Source: Sodaliphilus pleomorphus
GTDB lineage: Bacteria > Bacteroidota > Bacteroidia > Bacteroidales > Muribaculaceae
NCBI RefSeq assembly: GCF_009676955.1
Contig: NZ_CP045696.1
Span: 3,057,001 to 3,121,000, forward strand
Direction: 5' to 3'
DNA: 64,000 bases
Shown here one piece after another: positions 25,415-34,055 of this stretch. The translations under genes and the position numbers were made by a program. Position 1 is the stretch's first letter. Each line of letters starts with the position of its first letter. The notes beneath the pieces were generated by a model. The model had not been told where the DNA came from and made no database searches. It saw nothing but the letters and a program-made list of their open reading frames with translations.

Positions 25415-26152
25415 ATGTTTGATTTTTTTAAGAAGAAAAAAAACGACGCCACTCTGTTTTATCACACCGATGTGCACTGCCACATCCTGCCTGGCGTTGA
25501 CCACGGCTCGGCCTCGGTGAGCGATTCGCTCGAGATGCTCAGGGCCGAGCTCGACATGGGCGTGAATCGTGTGATCTTGACGTCGCACACTACTGCCGAA
25601 ACCTTTGAAAACACTCCCGAGACCCTCTCGGCCGCCTTTACCTTGCTCAAGCAGGCCGTTGCCGATGCCGGTCTCGACATCGAGTTGCATCTGTCTTCAG
25701 AATATCGCATCGACGAGTATTGGAACAAGCTCTATGCTGCTGGCCGCGTGCTGCCCATGCCTGGCAACTACATCCTGCTCGAGAACTCATTCACCCAGGA
25801 GCTCATCGAGATCGACCAGCTGCTCTTCGACTTGCAGTGCAAGGGGTTTCATCCCATCTTGGCACATCCCGAGCGCTACCACTACTACTACGACCGTCGT
25901 GAGCGCTATGGGCGCCTGCATGCCAACGGGGTGAGCTTCCAGCTCAATATTCTCTCGCTGGCAGGCTACTTTGGGTCGGGCGCAAGAGAGATTGCGCTGT
26001 GGCTCATCAAGAACAACCTCGTCGACATGCTGGGTAGCGACATGCACAACCTGCAGCATGCCGAGATTATCAAGGATTATATCGCAAGCCGCGACTGGAA
26101 AAAGATTTCGTCCAAAATACAGGGCCGCATCGTCAACGACATGGTGCGCTGA
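25415..26152 (+). CDS. CpsB/CapC-like PHP-family tyrosine phosphatase
   Basis: The 245-residue protein has the PHP metal-binding set: HTDVHCH (residues 17-23), VDHG, TSHTTAE near 61, HPERY near 151 and GSDMHN near 207. This matches CpsB/YwqE phosphotyrosine phosphatases that act on the bacterial tyrosine kinase in capsule and exopolysaccharide control. No kinase or capsule genes are adjacent here, so the target is unknown. The start is after a good -7 box (25386-25393). Confidence 0.85.
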   Translation: MFDFFKKKKNDATLFYHTDVHCHILPGVDHGSASVSDSLEMLRAELDMGVNRVILTSHTTAETFENTPETLSAAFTLLKQAVADAGLDIELHLSSEYRIDEYWNKLYAAGRVLPMPGNYILLENSFTQELIEIDQLLFDLQCKGFHPILAHPERYHYYYDRRERYGRLHANGVSFQLNILSLAGYFGSGAREIALWLIKNNLVDMLGSDMHNLQHAEIIKDYIASRDWKKISSKIQGRIVNDMVR

Positions 26153-26216
26153 TGCTTGAGGCAACGTGTTGCTGGCTGAAATTTTTCCAAGATAGCAAGG
26201 CAATAAACAAATTGAG

Positions 26217-26255
26217 CGGGACAAAGTCGTTGTGTCATCTCACGACTTTGTCCCG
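26217..26255. terminator. Long perfect hairpin between convergent genes
   Basis: A 14-bp perfect stem (26217-26230 with 26242-26255) closes an 11-base loop between the CpsB-like and zinc-ribbon genes. It has no T tract, so termination efficiency is uncertain. Confidence 0.55.
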
Positions 26256-26288
26256 TCTCCTTGTTCTGTCGGGTGGATTTATGGCGGC

Positions 26289-27158
26289 CTATCTCACATA
26301 GAGGTCGAAGGGCGTCTCCTTGCCGTCGACTTGGTAGCTGCCTTGGTACTGTATCCCGTCGTAGCTCCCCGAGAGGGTGCCTTGCAGCTTGTTGCCCTTG
26401 CCGTAAATCGACACTGTGAGTGCCTCGCCGTCTTGTATGCCCAGCAAGTGCAGCTTGCCTTGCTCCTTGCCGTTGGCTACATAGCTGCCCGAGCCTTTCA
26501 CGTTCTGCGGGTCCTTAAGATTAAGCACCATCACAAATTCCCGTTTTCCAATGTGGCCTGCCAGGGTGGGCATCGTCGGTGTAGAAGCATGGTGTTGTTG
26601 AGCCATGTGTCTCGAGGGCATTTCGCCCTCTATCTCGCTGGCAAAGGGATCGGCTCCGCCCATCATCGAGTTCATCATGGCTTGCATGGCACTGTCGGTC
26701 TGCTGCATTTCGGCCATGGCGGCCTGCATCATCGAGTCGGCTTGTGCATCGCTCATGTTGCCGCTTGTAGTCACCGTGATTGTACCATTGGGTGTGTGGG
26801 TCACTGTGGTGTGCTCTCGTGTGGTATAGTGAGAGTAGTGCACGCTGCTGTGGCTGGCCAGCCAAGCGATGAGCATGATGATGATGAGCACAACAGCTAT
26901 GGCTCCAAGTGTAATGGCAACCCAGAAGAACTTGCGTCGGTGACGCTTTTCAGCTTCGTGGAATGGGGGAGGGGTGATGCCTGACCCGAGAGACTCCTGG
27001 GTGTCAAGCACATCGGACTCCTGTGCGGGCTTCAGGTCGTCGCGTTCCCATATTTTTTTTTCATCATGAGAGACATTGGCCGCGGGTGTGCCGCAATTGG
27101 GACACACTTTGGCCCCGTCGGGGATGACTTGCCCGCAATGATTGCATATATTTTTCAT
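26289..27158 (-). CDS. Zinc-ribbon single-pass membrane protein
   Basis: The 289-residue protein begins with a zinc ribbon (Cys5, Cys8, Cys19, Cys22), followed by an acidic linker and one membrane helix at about 76-102 (FFWVAITLGAIAVVLIIIML). The outer part is Met- and Gln-rich at about 150-180 (DSMMQAAMAEMQQTDSAMQ) and ends in a beta-rich domain (about 220-289) with GYSQ-like short repeats. Function is unknown. The start codon overlaps the stop of the cytidylate-kinase-like gene by 4 bases, so the two are probably coupled. Confidence 0.75.
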   Translation of the reverse strand: MKNICNHCGQVIPDGAKVCPNCGTPAANVSHDEKKIWERDDLKPAQESDVLDTQESLGSGITPPPFHEAEKRHRRKFFWVAITLGAIAVVLIIIMLIAWLASHSSVHYSHYTTREHTTVTHTPNGTITVTTSGNMSDAQADSMMQAAMAEMQQTDSAMQAMMNSMMGGADPFASEIEGEMPSRHMAQQHHASTPTMPTLAGHIGKREFVMVLNLKDPQNVKGSGSYVANGKEQGKLHLLGIQDGEALTVSIYGKGNKLQGTLSGSYDGIQYQGSYQVDGKETPFDLYVR

Positions 27159-27793
27159 TTTTTGTTGATGATTTTCTTTACAAAGTCGATGATGAACATT
27201 GCTGTGGCCTGTGTGCCCAGCAGCGAGGCATCGATGCTCAAGTCGTAGCTTGCAGCATCGCCCCATTTCTTGTCGGTGTAGAAATTGTAGTACTCGGCAC
27301 GCAGCTTGTTTTTCTTTTCGGCCTTCTCGCGGGCCTCTTTCTCGGTTTTGGCATCGCCGCGGCTCATGATGCGCTGCACGCGGTCTTCAATCGAGGAGTG
27401 GACAAACACGCTCACCACCTTGCAATGGTCGCGCAGCAGGTAGTCGGCCGTGCGTCCCACAATCACGCATGGACCGCGGTCGGCCAGCTGTGTCATCACT
27501 TCGCTTTGGGCGCGGTATATGCTGTCGTCGCTCAGCGGCGTGTCGCCTATGAAGTAGGCCCCTGTGTTGTAGCCCAGGTTGAACGACCACAGGCTCGAGA
27601 AGAAGCGAGGCGACCGCTCGTCGGCCGCTTCAAAGAAGTCTTCGTTCACCCCGCTCGACTTGGCAGCCTCGCTCAGCAGTTCCTTGTCATAGTAGGCAAC
27701 GCCCAGCCCTTTGGCTATGAGCTGTCCTATTTCTCGCCCTCCGCAACCAAACTGGCGACCTATGGCTATTACATAAGTTTTGTCATTTTCCAT
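27155..27793 (-). CDS. Cytidylate kinase-like family protein
   Basis: The 212-residue protein has a P-loop-like GRQFGCGGREIG at residues 12-23 and the family's DKELLSEAAKSSGV segment, EVMTQLADRGPCVIVGRTAD and HSSIEDRVQRIM, with lid-like basic residues from 155 to 170. It resembles the cytidylate-kinase-like family (Cytidylate_kin2), which is distinct from the housekeeping Cmk. The phosphate acceptor is unknown. It overlaps the zinc-ribbon gene by 4 bases. Confidence 0.85.
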   Translation of the reverse strand: MENDKTYVIAIGRQFGCGGREIGQLIAKGLGVAYYDKELLSEAAKSSGVNEDFFEAADERSPRFFSSLWSFNLGYNTGAYFIGDTPLSDDSIYRAQSEVMTQLADRGPCVIVGRTADYLLRDHCKVVSVFVHSSIEDRVQRIMSRGDAKTEKEAREKAEKKNKLRAEYYNFYTDKKWGDAASYDLSIDASLLGTQATAMFIIDFVKKIINKK

Positions 27794-27850
27794 ATCTCAT
27801 TCTTTTTTAGCGATTGTTTTGCAGTGTTATGTCATCACATGGCGAGCGTG

Positions 27851-28480
27851 CTATTGCCCGATGGTCTCGGGTGGTAGCGGCTCGGCAGGCTTTGGATGCA
27901 GCATGTCATCCCCGTTTACAATAAACGTCGACGGTGTGATGCGCCCATTTTGATATTGCCCAACAAATTTTGTGCCACCATAGTGCACAGGGTCGGTCAC
28001 GAGCTCAAATATGCGCTCAAAGCGCGTTTTCCCGCTGGCATTTACCCACATCTGTTGCAGGAGCAGGATATTGTCGGTCGTGGTGACGGCATTTTTCACA
28101 ATGAAATAGCAATTCTTTATTTTCAACACCCCATACAGCAACTTGCGTGCCGCGGCTGGCTCTTGCATCATGTCGTAGCTTGCTATTTCCACACGGGTGC
28201 CGCCGGCTGTCATGGGGCGCAGGGTAAGAGAGAAGAAGGGAAGCTCGTAGTTGGTGCTCACAATGCTGTCGAGCACTGGCTGCAGCGCAGCGATGAGTGC
28301 CTGCTGCTCGCCACGCCTGTTGAAGGCAAGGTTTTGCAGTTTCATATAATCGGTTTTCTCCGGAATCATGCCTGACTGATCCCTGGTGAACTGCTTGGGC
28401 ACAACGACGGTATTTTTGTCGCCTGCACTGGCACACAGAGCCAAAAGGGCAGCAGTGAGTATCAAAATGTTTCTTAGCAT
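27851..28480 (-). CDS. Exported protein of unknown function
   Basis: The 209-residue protein has a signal peptide (about 19 residues, ending ALCASAG), then a domain of mixed alpha and beta elements with LTLRPMTAGGTRVEIASYDMM and a block LLYGVLKIKNCYFIVKNA. The C-terminus is Pro-rich (PKPAEPLPPETIGQ). There are no Cys residues after the signal sequence except the single Cys in KNCYF. I do not recognise a family. A well-placed promoter (TTG-N19-TATTTTTG at 28506-28535) supports expression as a separate unit. Confidence 0.65.
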   Translation of the reverse strand: MLRNILILTAALLALCASAGDKNTVVVPKQFTRDQSGMIPEKTDYMKLQNLAFNRRGEQQALIAALQPVLDSIVSTNYELPFFSLTLRPMTAGGTRVEIASYDMMQEPAAARKLLYGVLKIKNCYFIVKNAVTTTDNILLLQQMWVNASGKTRFERIFELVTDPVHYGGTKFVGQYQNGRITPSTFIVNGDDMLHPKPAEPLPPETIGQ

Positions 28481-28505
28481 CGTTAATCTCTCGTTTTGAT
28501 TTACT

Positions 28506-28535
28506 CAAAAATACTGCTTTTGCGATAAAATCCAA
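28506..28535 (-). promoter_or_regulatory. Promoter for the unknown exported protein
   Basis: Minus strand TTG (28533-28535), 19 bases, TATTTTTG (28506-28513), giving a leader of about 20 bases. Confidence 0.55.
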
Positions 28536-28566
28536 TACAATCGATGTCAAAAAAAACTTAAATGCA

Positions 28567-28643
28567 TGCCCGTGCCCCCTTTCACACAGCAACGGAGACA
28601 GCGACTGTTTCTCGCTATCTCCGTTGCTATTATACGGGCACGG
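28567..28643 (-). terminator. Compound hairpin after the nrf operon
   Basis: The inner stem pairs 28588-28604 with 28612-28628 (17 bp, one mismatch). A second outer stem pairs the CCGTGCCC near 28570 with GGGCACGG near 28635. It lies after ccsA and lacks a T tract, so it may stabilise the 3' end as well as terminate. Confidence 0.5.
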
Positions 28644-28655
28644 CTTTAAGCCCCG

Positions 28656-29444
28656 CTATTGCATCGAGTAGGTGTGCACGCTTGTAGCCTGGGCCGATGG
28701 CAAGTAGTTGATGCCCCACCAGCACATCTGCAAGAGGCAAAAACTCACGATGAGCATCCAGCAGGCCAGCCGTTGATGCTGCTTGTCGTAGCGCGCAAGG
28801 TGCAGGTAGGCCAAATACGACAGCCACGTGACTGCTGCCCATGTCTCTTTGGGGTCCCAAGCCCAGTAGTGTCCCCAGGCTTCTTTGGCCCACAATGCTC
28901 CCATGAGCATGCCCAGTGTGAGCAGTGCCAGCCCGGCACACACCAGGTCGTCTTTTGATTGGCCGCTTGTGCCCGAAGCTGTCTTTTTCCTGAATGCCAG
29001 CTCATAGATGGCAATGAGCGTGGCTGCCCCCATGAGTGCATAGGCTATCATGTAGGCAATGACGTGGGGCGCAAACCATGGGCTCTGCAGTGCGGGCATG
29101 AGGGCTTTGCTGTGTATTTCGGGCCGTAGCAGGTTGATGCCTACAAAAACGATGGCCATGATGGTGGTGAGCGGCAATATCCAGCGATAGCGCCATCGCC
29201 CATACACGACCATGCCTGTCATGGGAAGGAAAAGCGAGTACCACAGCCGTGTCTCGCCCATGGTGCGCATGGGAGGCCGTTGCAGTGCTACCCACATGAT
29301 GACAATGTAGACGAGAAAAATGAGGATGCCTGCCAGTGTCGTTGTGCAGGCCAGTGTGAAACGCTTTTGCCACGAGGCCCATGCGCCCACACACCACAGC
29401 ACTATAGCTGCTATGGCAAAATAGATGAAGTAGTCCCAAATCAT
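28656..29444 (-). CDS. ccsA: Cytochrome c biogenesis protein CcsA
   Basis: The 262-residue membrane protein has eight hydrophobic helices and the WGHYWAWDPKETWAAVTWL motif near residue 184, the tryptophan-rich heme-handling signature of CcsA/CcmC proteins. Together with ResB it moves heme and joins it to apocytochrome c. The start is set by a 4-base overlap with the resB stop; an upstream extension is antisense to resB. It is the last gene of the nrf operon and would mature NrfH and NrfA. Confidence 0.92.
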   Translation of the reverse strand: MIWDYFIYFAIAAIVLWCVGAWASWQKRFTLACTTTLAGILIFLVYIVIMWVALQRPPMRTMGETRLWYSLFLPMTGMVVYGRWRYRWILPLTTIMAIVFVGINLLRPEIHSKALMPALQSPWFAPHVIAYMIAYALMGAATLIAIYELAFRKKTASGTSGQSKDDLVCAGLALLTLGMLMGALWAKEAWGHYWAWDPKETWAAVTWLSYLAYLHLARYDKQHQRLACWMLIVSFCLLQMCWWGINYLPSAQATSVHTYSMQ

Positions 29445-30346
29445 GCCTTTGCCTCCTTCCTTGACTTTGCCCCAGCCAGCATGCCTATTGCACCTATGCA
29501 AAGCAGCCCGAAGCCTGCATACACGGGCGTGAGCCACGGGTCGCGCACAAGTTCAAACACACTATACTGGCTCATCGGGCCCATGGCCTGGTCGTAGCCA
29601 TACTGGTATATCTTCCATCCGTTCACGCTATAGGGCTTATTCACGTCGATGGTGGCTTGGATGTGTTTGCCGTCTTGGGTCATGATTTCAACCTCCGAGG
29701 CAAAGCGCTTTGGCATCTTGTCTTCTTTGTACTGTTCCATGATGAACTTGTCGAGCTGGATAGCCACATCCAGGTTGTGCACCTGGTTGTTGCTGTCGAG
29801 CCCTCTCCACTCGGGCTGGCCATACTCGCAAAACATCTTGAGCCGTTGCATGTCGGCCGAGCCGAGTGTGCCGCACACGATGACCAAAAACAGCCCTATG
29901 TGGCTTGCCAGTGAGGGCACCCTGGCCCAGCTCAAGTGCGCAGTCTGCTTTACTGCTACAAGTCCTAATATGGTTGTGAGCAAAAAGAAAATCAAGACAA
30001 ATGGCCAGAACGACAGCATCTTGCTCAACCCGAGGGGGTCGAGAGGTGCGGCTTGTGCGCTCACTTGCTGCGTGACGCCCATTATCGCGGCGAGAACTGT
30101 TGCATAGACCAGCGTGGGCACTGCTGCTTTCCAGCTCATGAGATATCTTATTGCATACACTTTGTCCTTGACTGCATAGCCCAATGCCAGCAGCAGGACA
30201 TAGATGGCCATCATGAAGATGTTGACTGGCCAGGCAAATACGTCCCAGTTTACTGGGCCTACCGAAAATTGGAGAAGGACTCCAACTATTACAAGTCCTC
30301 CTCCAATTGTTATGCCTTCTTTAGGCGACCATGGTTTTTTCCACAT
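29441..30346 (-). CDS. resB: ResB-type cytochrome c biogenesis protein
   Basis: The 301-residue protein has membrane helices at about 15-32, 37-55, 73-90, 105-124, 139-158 and 270-290, with a periplasmic domain between the last two (about 165-265) containing WRGLDSNNQVHNLDVAIQLD, which matches ResB-like proteins. It keeps apocytochrome thiols reduced and helps heme attachment. It starts 5 bases after nrfA and ends inside the ccsA start. Shorter than the classical ResB (about 540 residues), which is usual for the Bacteroidetes form. Confidence 0.85.
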   Translation of the reverse strand: MWKKPWSPKEGITIGGGLVIVGVLLQFSVGPVNWDVFAWPVNIFMMAIYVLLLALGYAVKDKVYAIRYLMSWKAAVPTLVYATVLAAIMGVTQQVSAQAAPLDPLGLSKMLSFWPFVLIFFLLTTILGLVAVKQTAHLSWARVPSLASHIGLFLVIVCGTLGSADMQRLKMFCEYGQPEWRGLDSNNQVHNLDVAIQLDKFIMEQYKEDKMPKRFASEVEIMTQDGKHIQATIDVNKPYSVNGWKIYQYGYDQAMGPMSQYSVFELVRDPWLTPVYAGFGLLCIGAIGMLAGAKSRKEAKA

Positions 30347-30351
30347 GGGGT

Positions 30352-31839
30352 TTAGATTTCAATGAGTTTCTTGTTTTTCTTGGCACTCTTGACCCATTGC
30401 GGGACCACGGTGTCGAGAAATTTTTTCTTCTTCTGTTGCAGCAACGGCAGGTTTTGACCTATGAAGGCTTCAGCCTTGGCCTTGGTCGATAGGTCGGGCA
30501 GCGGCACGTCGCCTGTGTAGCCGTGCTTGGCAAGCACCTTGGCATTGGCCAGACGGGCTTGTTGTGCAAAGTCGAGGGCATGTCCCAAAATGCGCATCAC
30601 CTCTTGAGGAGCGTGGAACGAGGCGCCGTGGCTGGCTACTGCATAGTCCCAACGCCACTGGCTCTTGCGTATCAGGCTTTGCACGGGTTTCATCTCGGCA
30701 TCGGTGGCACCGTGGTCGAAGGCAAATTTTGCCTCGATATGGGCTGCTGCAAGTGCTTTCTCTACCCGCACCCTTATCTCGTTGCACTTGCGCTGACGCT
30801 CATACACGGCCTGGCGCAGTGTGTCGGCACTCTCCCGGTGGCAAGTCTGGCACGTGCGGTCGATGTGGGCGAGCGGGCTCATGATGTGGTGGTCGGTGTA
30901 CTTGACTCCGCCTTCGCTTATGTAGGGCATGTGGCAGTCGGCACAGCTCACGCCGCGCTGGCCGTGTATACCCATTGTGAAAAGTTCATATCCTGGATGC
31001 TGTGCTTTCAAGATAGGAGTCTTTGAAAGCGGGTTCACAAAGTCCTTGAAATTGATCTTGTCGTAGTAGGCTTCCATGTCCTCTACACTCATGCCGTTGT
31101 CTTGGGGGAAAGTGAGGTACTTGCCTTCGCCTGCAAAGTAGTACTCGGTGTGGCACTGGGCGCACACGAGCGAGCGCAATTCTTGGTGAGAGGCTTTTTT
31201 CACGTCTTTTCCTGCACGTGCCCATGCCTCGTATAGGGCAGGCCGCGATGGCTTCAAGTCCATCGTGCGGGCGTCGTGGCAGTCGGAGCAGCCTATCGAG
31301 TTCACCACTTCCGAGCCCCATTGGCTCCACTTGGCAGCATAGAAGTTCTTGATGCCCTTCTCGCGCATGAGTCGAGGCACGTCGGGACCCTTGCACGTCC
31401 AGCAGGTGCCTGGTTGGATGTCGCCGTCGCCATCGATTCCCGGATTGCCGGTGCGCAGTATCTCTCGCATGTCATCGATGGCATGGTGATGACCGCGCGG
31501 CGTGTTGTACTCCTTGCTGAAGGCGTATCCATCCCACAAGATCACCATCTCGGGGTGCTGCTCAAGAGCGTCCTTGCGCTGTGAACCGTTAAACTCGCTT
31601 TCAAATGATGTGTCGGCCGTCATGGCCCACGACTCATACTCGCGCGGGAAGTCCTTGGCAAACTTCTCGTTTTGCGCTACGATTGAGTCGGTCATGGGGG
31701 TGCGACGGTTGTTGAACACGCTTGCTACCTCGGCCCTGCGTTGCAGCAGCGATGAACATAGAAGGCCCAGAACGAAGACAATCACCATCGATCCTCCGAA
31801 GATGAGCCACCCTTGCCATTTTTTCAGTTGCTTTGCCAT
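30352..31839 (-). CDS. nrfA: Ammonia-forming cytochrome c nitrite reductase, catalytic subunit
   Basis: NrfA reduces nitrite to ammonia with six electrons in the periplasm. An N-terminal hydrophobic segment (about 10-30) acts as signal or anchor. Five heme sites are present: the active-site CWTCK (146-150), then CSDCH (184-188), CAQCH (226-230), CADCH (299-303) and CQTCH (330-334). The unusual Lys ligand at the first site defines true NrfA. Distal histidines (HHHAIDD near 117, KYTDHHIMSPL near 313) are visible. It lies 65 bases downstream of nrfH and 5 bases before resB. Confidence 0.97.
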   Translation of the reverse strand: MAKQLKKWQGWLIFGGSMVIVFVLGLLCSSLLQRRAEVASVFNNRRTPMTDSIVAQNEKFAKDFPREYESWAMTADTSFESEFNGSQRKDALEQHPEMVILWDGYAFSKEYNTPRGHHHAIDDMREILRTGNPGIDGDGDIQPGTCWTCKGPDVPRLMREKGIKNFYAAKWSQWGSEVVNSIGCSDCHDARTMDLKPSRPALYEAWARAGKDVKKASHQELRSLVCAQCHTEYYFAGEGKYLTFPQDNGMSVEDMEAYYDKINFKDFVNPLSKTPILKAQHPGYELFTMGIHGQRGVSCADCHMPYISEGGVKYTDHHIMSPLAHIDRTCQTCHRESADTLRQAVYERQRKCNEIRVRVEKALAAAHIEAKFAFDHGATDAEMKPVQSLIRKSQWRWDYAVASHGASFHAPQEVMRILGHALDFAQQARLANAKVLAKHGYTGDVPLPDLSTKAKAEAFIGQNLPLLQQKKKKFLDTVVPQWVKSAKKNKKLIEI

Positions 31840-31904
31840 ATTTTGATATTGTCTTTAGTTTTCTTGTTCTTGTTTCCTGTTTATAAGGCCGTGCTTGCCA
31901 CGCC

Positions 31905-32531
31905 TCAATTTGTCATTTTGCCAGGATCATGCCCCAAGGCTCGTTGCAGCCACGCAGGCACGGGGTCGGGGGGCAGTGGCACTTGACTCTCGGCCATGGG
32001 CGTCGAGCTGAGCGAGTTCATGCCGCCATGAGGCACATTGCGGTGACAGTCCCAACAGGCTTTGCCCTCTCCGCGCTTGGCCATCATGTAGTCGATGCGC
32101 CCCGTCTTCACAAATTCTTGGTTGAGCTGCTTGTGACAACGTATGCAGTTGTCCATGATCACCTCTTTGCTCCCTTCTTCGGCCATGATGGCCTGCCGCT
32201 CGCTGTGGGTCACAAAATAGGCCACGTGCTTCATGCCGTCGGTGCCCTTGAAGGCATAGTGCGACACGATGTTGTCATTGGGCACATGACAGTCGTTGCA
32301 AGTCACGTCACGACCGTGTGACGAGTGGCTCCAGGTAGCATAGTAGGTCGACATGATGTGGCAGTTTACACATGCTGCCGGGTCATCACCTATGATATAG
32401 GTGTGCATGCGGAGAAGATAGGCAAACAGAATGCACAGGCCTGCGATCACTCCAAGTATCGAGACCAGCGTCACTTTTTGTCGGTAGCTGAAGTAGCTGG
32501 GTATAGCTTTTATCTTCTCTTTCAGCTTCAT
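31905..32531 (-). CDS. nrfH: Cytochrome c nitrite reductase small subunit
   Basis: NrfH is the membrane quinol dehydrogenase that feeds NrfA. It is 208 residues with a membrane helix at about 22-42 and four heme c sites: CVNCH (54-58), CNDCH (78-82), CIRCH (129-133) and CWDCH (159-163). This is the NapC/NirT family pattern. It leads the nrfH-nrfA-resB-ccsA operon, with a promoter at 32569-32599. Confidence 0.96.
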   Translation of the reverse strand: MKLKEKIKAIPSYFSYRQKVTLVSILGVIAGLCILFAYLLRMHTYIIGDDPAACVNCHIMSTYYATWSHSSHGRDVTCNDCHVPNDNIVSHYAFKGTDGMKHVAYFVTHSERQAIMAEEGSKEVIMDNCIRCHKQLNQEFVKTGRIDYMMAKRGEGKACWDCHRNVPHGGMNSLSSTPMAESQVPLPPDPVPAWLQRALGHDPGKMTN

Positions 32532-32568
32532 GTCGTTTCGATTTTGTTATGGTATTTTACTTTGTTCA

Positions 32569-32599
32569 CAAATTTAGTGATTACTTTTTAATTTTTCAA
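32569..32599 (-). promoter_or_regulatory. nrfHA operon promoter
   Basis: Minus strand TTG (32597-32599), 20 bases, then TAAATTTG (32569-32576). The -7 box lies within an imperfect palindrome with TCAC and GTGA ends (32566-32580) that could be an operator. Confidence 0.6.
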
Positions 32600-32681
32600 T
32601 ATACTCGTTAATAAATTTCAACTTAGATTATAAAAAACTACCGAAAACCATAGTCGTGCGATGGCAAGTGCTGTAGATTGT

Positions 32682-32724
32682 AAAAAAAGAGAGCGCCAAG
32701 TCTCTTTCCGAGATTCAGCGCTCT
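32682..32724 (-). terminator. Intrinsic terminator after nqrF
   Basis: A 7-bp stem (32718-32724 with 32690-32696), with an inner TCTC/GAGA stem, followed by a run of seven T after one C on the minus strand. It closes the nqr operon before the nrf promoter. Confidence 0.75.
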
Positions 32725-32754
32725 GCTATTGTTGTTGTGTATCTCTCTCTCTGT

Positions 32755-34050
32755 TTACCCAAAGTTGTCGTACATGATGCTTTCGGCATCGACGCCTATG
32801 CTGTCGAGATACTCGGTCACCGTCTTGATAAGCATGGGCGGCCCGCACAGGTAGTACTCGCAGTCTTCGGGGGCTTCGTGGTCTTTGAAGTAGGTGTCGC
32901 GCACGCAGTTCACGGCAAAGCCTGCGTAGTACTTCACGCCTTTCTCGTCGGCTACCGGGTCGGGACGGTCGAGCGAGAGATGGAAGTGGAAGTTGGGGTA
33001 GTCCTTTTCAAGTTGCCAGAAGTCTTCGAGGAAGAAGGCCTCGTTGAGGGCGCGGGCACCGTAGAAGAAGTGCATCTCGCGGTCGCGGCAGTGCAGAGTG
33101 CGCAGCATGTGCATGATCTGGCTGCGCAATGGTGCCATGCCAGCTCCGCCGCCTATCCATATCATCTCCTTTCCCGAGGTGAAATTGGGGTGGAAGTCTC
33201 CATAGGGGCCGCTCATGGTCACCTTGTCGCCCGGCTTGAGCGAGAAGATATAGCTCGAGGCGATGCCGGTGGGCACATTCTGGAACCCAATCTTGGGCTT
33301 GGGCAGGAATGGCGTGGTGGCGATGCGCACCGTGAGGGTGATGATGTCGCCCTCGTCGGGATAGTTGGCCATCGAGTAGGCGCGTGTTGTCTCCTCGGGG
33401 TTGTGGGCCTTGAGCGAGAAGAGGTTGAACTTCTTCCAAGTACCCAGGTATTGCTCGCCTATGAGCGACTTGTCGAAGTCCTTGTCATAGTCGATGCAGT
33501 CGTAGGCCGGTATCTTGATTTGCGCATAGGAGCCTGGTATGAAATGCATGTGCTCGCCCTGAGGAAGGGCCACCTTGAATTCCTTGATGAACGACGACAC
33601 ATTCTTGTTGCTTATCACCGTGCATTCCCACTCCTTGACTTCAAGCACCGAGTCGGGCACCTGAATCTTGAGGTTGTCTTTCACTTTCACCTGGCATCCC
33701 AGTCGCCAGTGCTCCTTCTGCTGCTTGCGGGTGAAGTGCACAGTCTCGGTGGGCAGGATCTCGCCGCCGCCCTCGAGTACTTGTACCTTGCACTGGCCGC
33801 AGCTGCCCTTGCCGCCGCATGCGCTCGAGAGCATCACGCCCTGGGTGTGCAGCGTGTTGAGCAGGGTCGACCCCGTCGTCACCTCAAGGTCTTTCTTGCC
33901 GTTGTTGATGTCGATGTGCACTTTGCCCGAAGGCACGAGGTAGTGTTTGGCCACCAGCAGCAAAATCACGAGCAGCAAGGTGATCACAAGGAATATTGCC
34001 GCGCTGCTTAACACGGTTACACTCACATTGGTTTCTGCTATAAGTATCAT
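32755..34050 (-). CDS. nqrF: Na+-translocating NADH:quinone reductase subunit F
   Basis: NqrF accepts electrons from NADH. The 431 residues have one N-terminal helix (about 12-34), a [2Fe-2S] domain with Cys78, Cys84, Cys87 and Cys119, an FAD domain with RAYSMANYP near 232, and an NADH domain containing GGGAGMAPLRSQI near 307. Last gene of the nqrA-F operon, with its terminator at 32682-32724. Confidence 0.97.
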   Translation of the reverse strand: MILIAETNVSVTVLSSAAIFLVITLLLVILLLVAKHYLVPSGKVHIDINNGKKDLEVTTGSTLLNTLHTQGVMLSSACGGKGSCGQCKVQVLEGGGEILPTETVHFTRKQQKEHWRLGCQVKVKDNLKIQVPDSVLEVKEWECTVISNKNVSSFIKEFKVALPQGEHMHFIPGSYAQIKIPAYDCIDYDKDFDKSLIGEQYLGTWKKFNLFSLKAHNPEETTRAYSMANYPDEGDIITLTVRIATTPFLPKPKIGFQNVPTGIASSYIFSLKPGDKVTMSGPYGDFHPNFTSGKEMIWIGGGAGMAPLRSQIMHMLRTLHCRDREMHFFYGARALNEAFFLEDFWQLEKDYPNFHFHLSLDRPDPVADEKGVKYYAGFAVNCVRDTYFKDHEAPEDCEYYLCGPPMLIKTVTEYLDSIGVDAESIMYDNFG

Positions 34051-34055
34051 TGTCT

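Noticed and set aside
26217..26255. Perfect hairpin considered as transposon ends
   Set aside because: No transposase, target-site duplication or second copy is visible, and its place between convergent genes suits a terminator.
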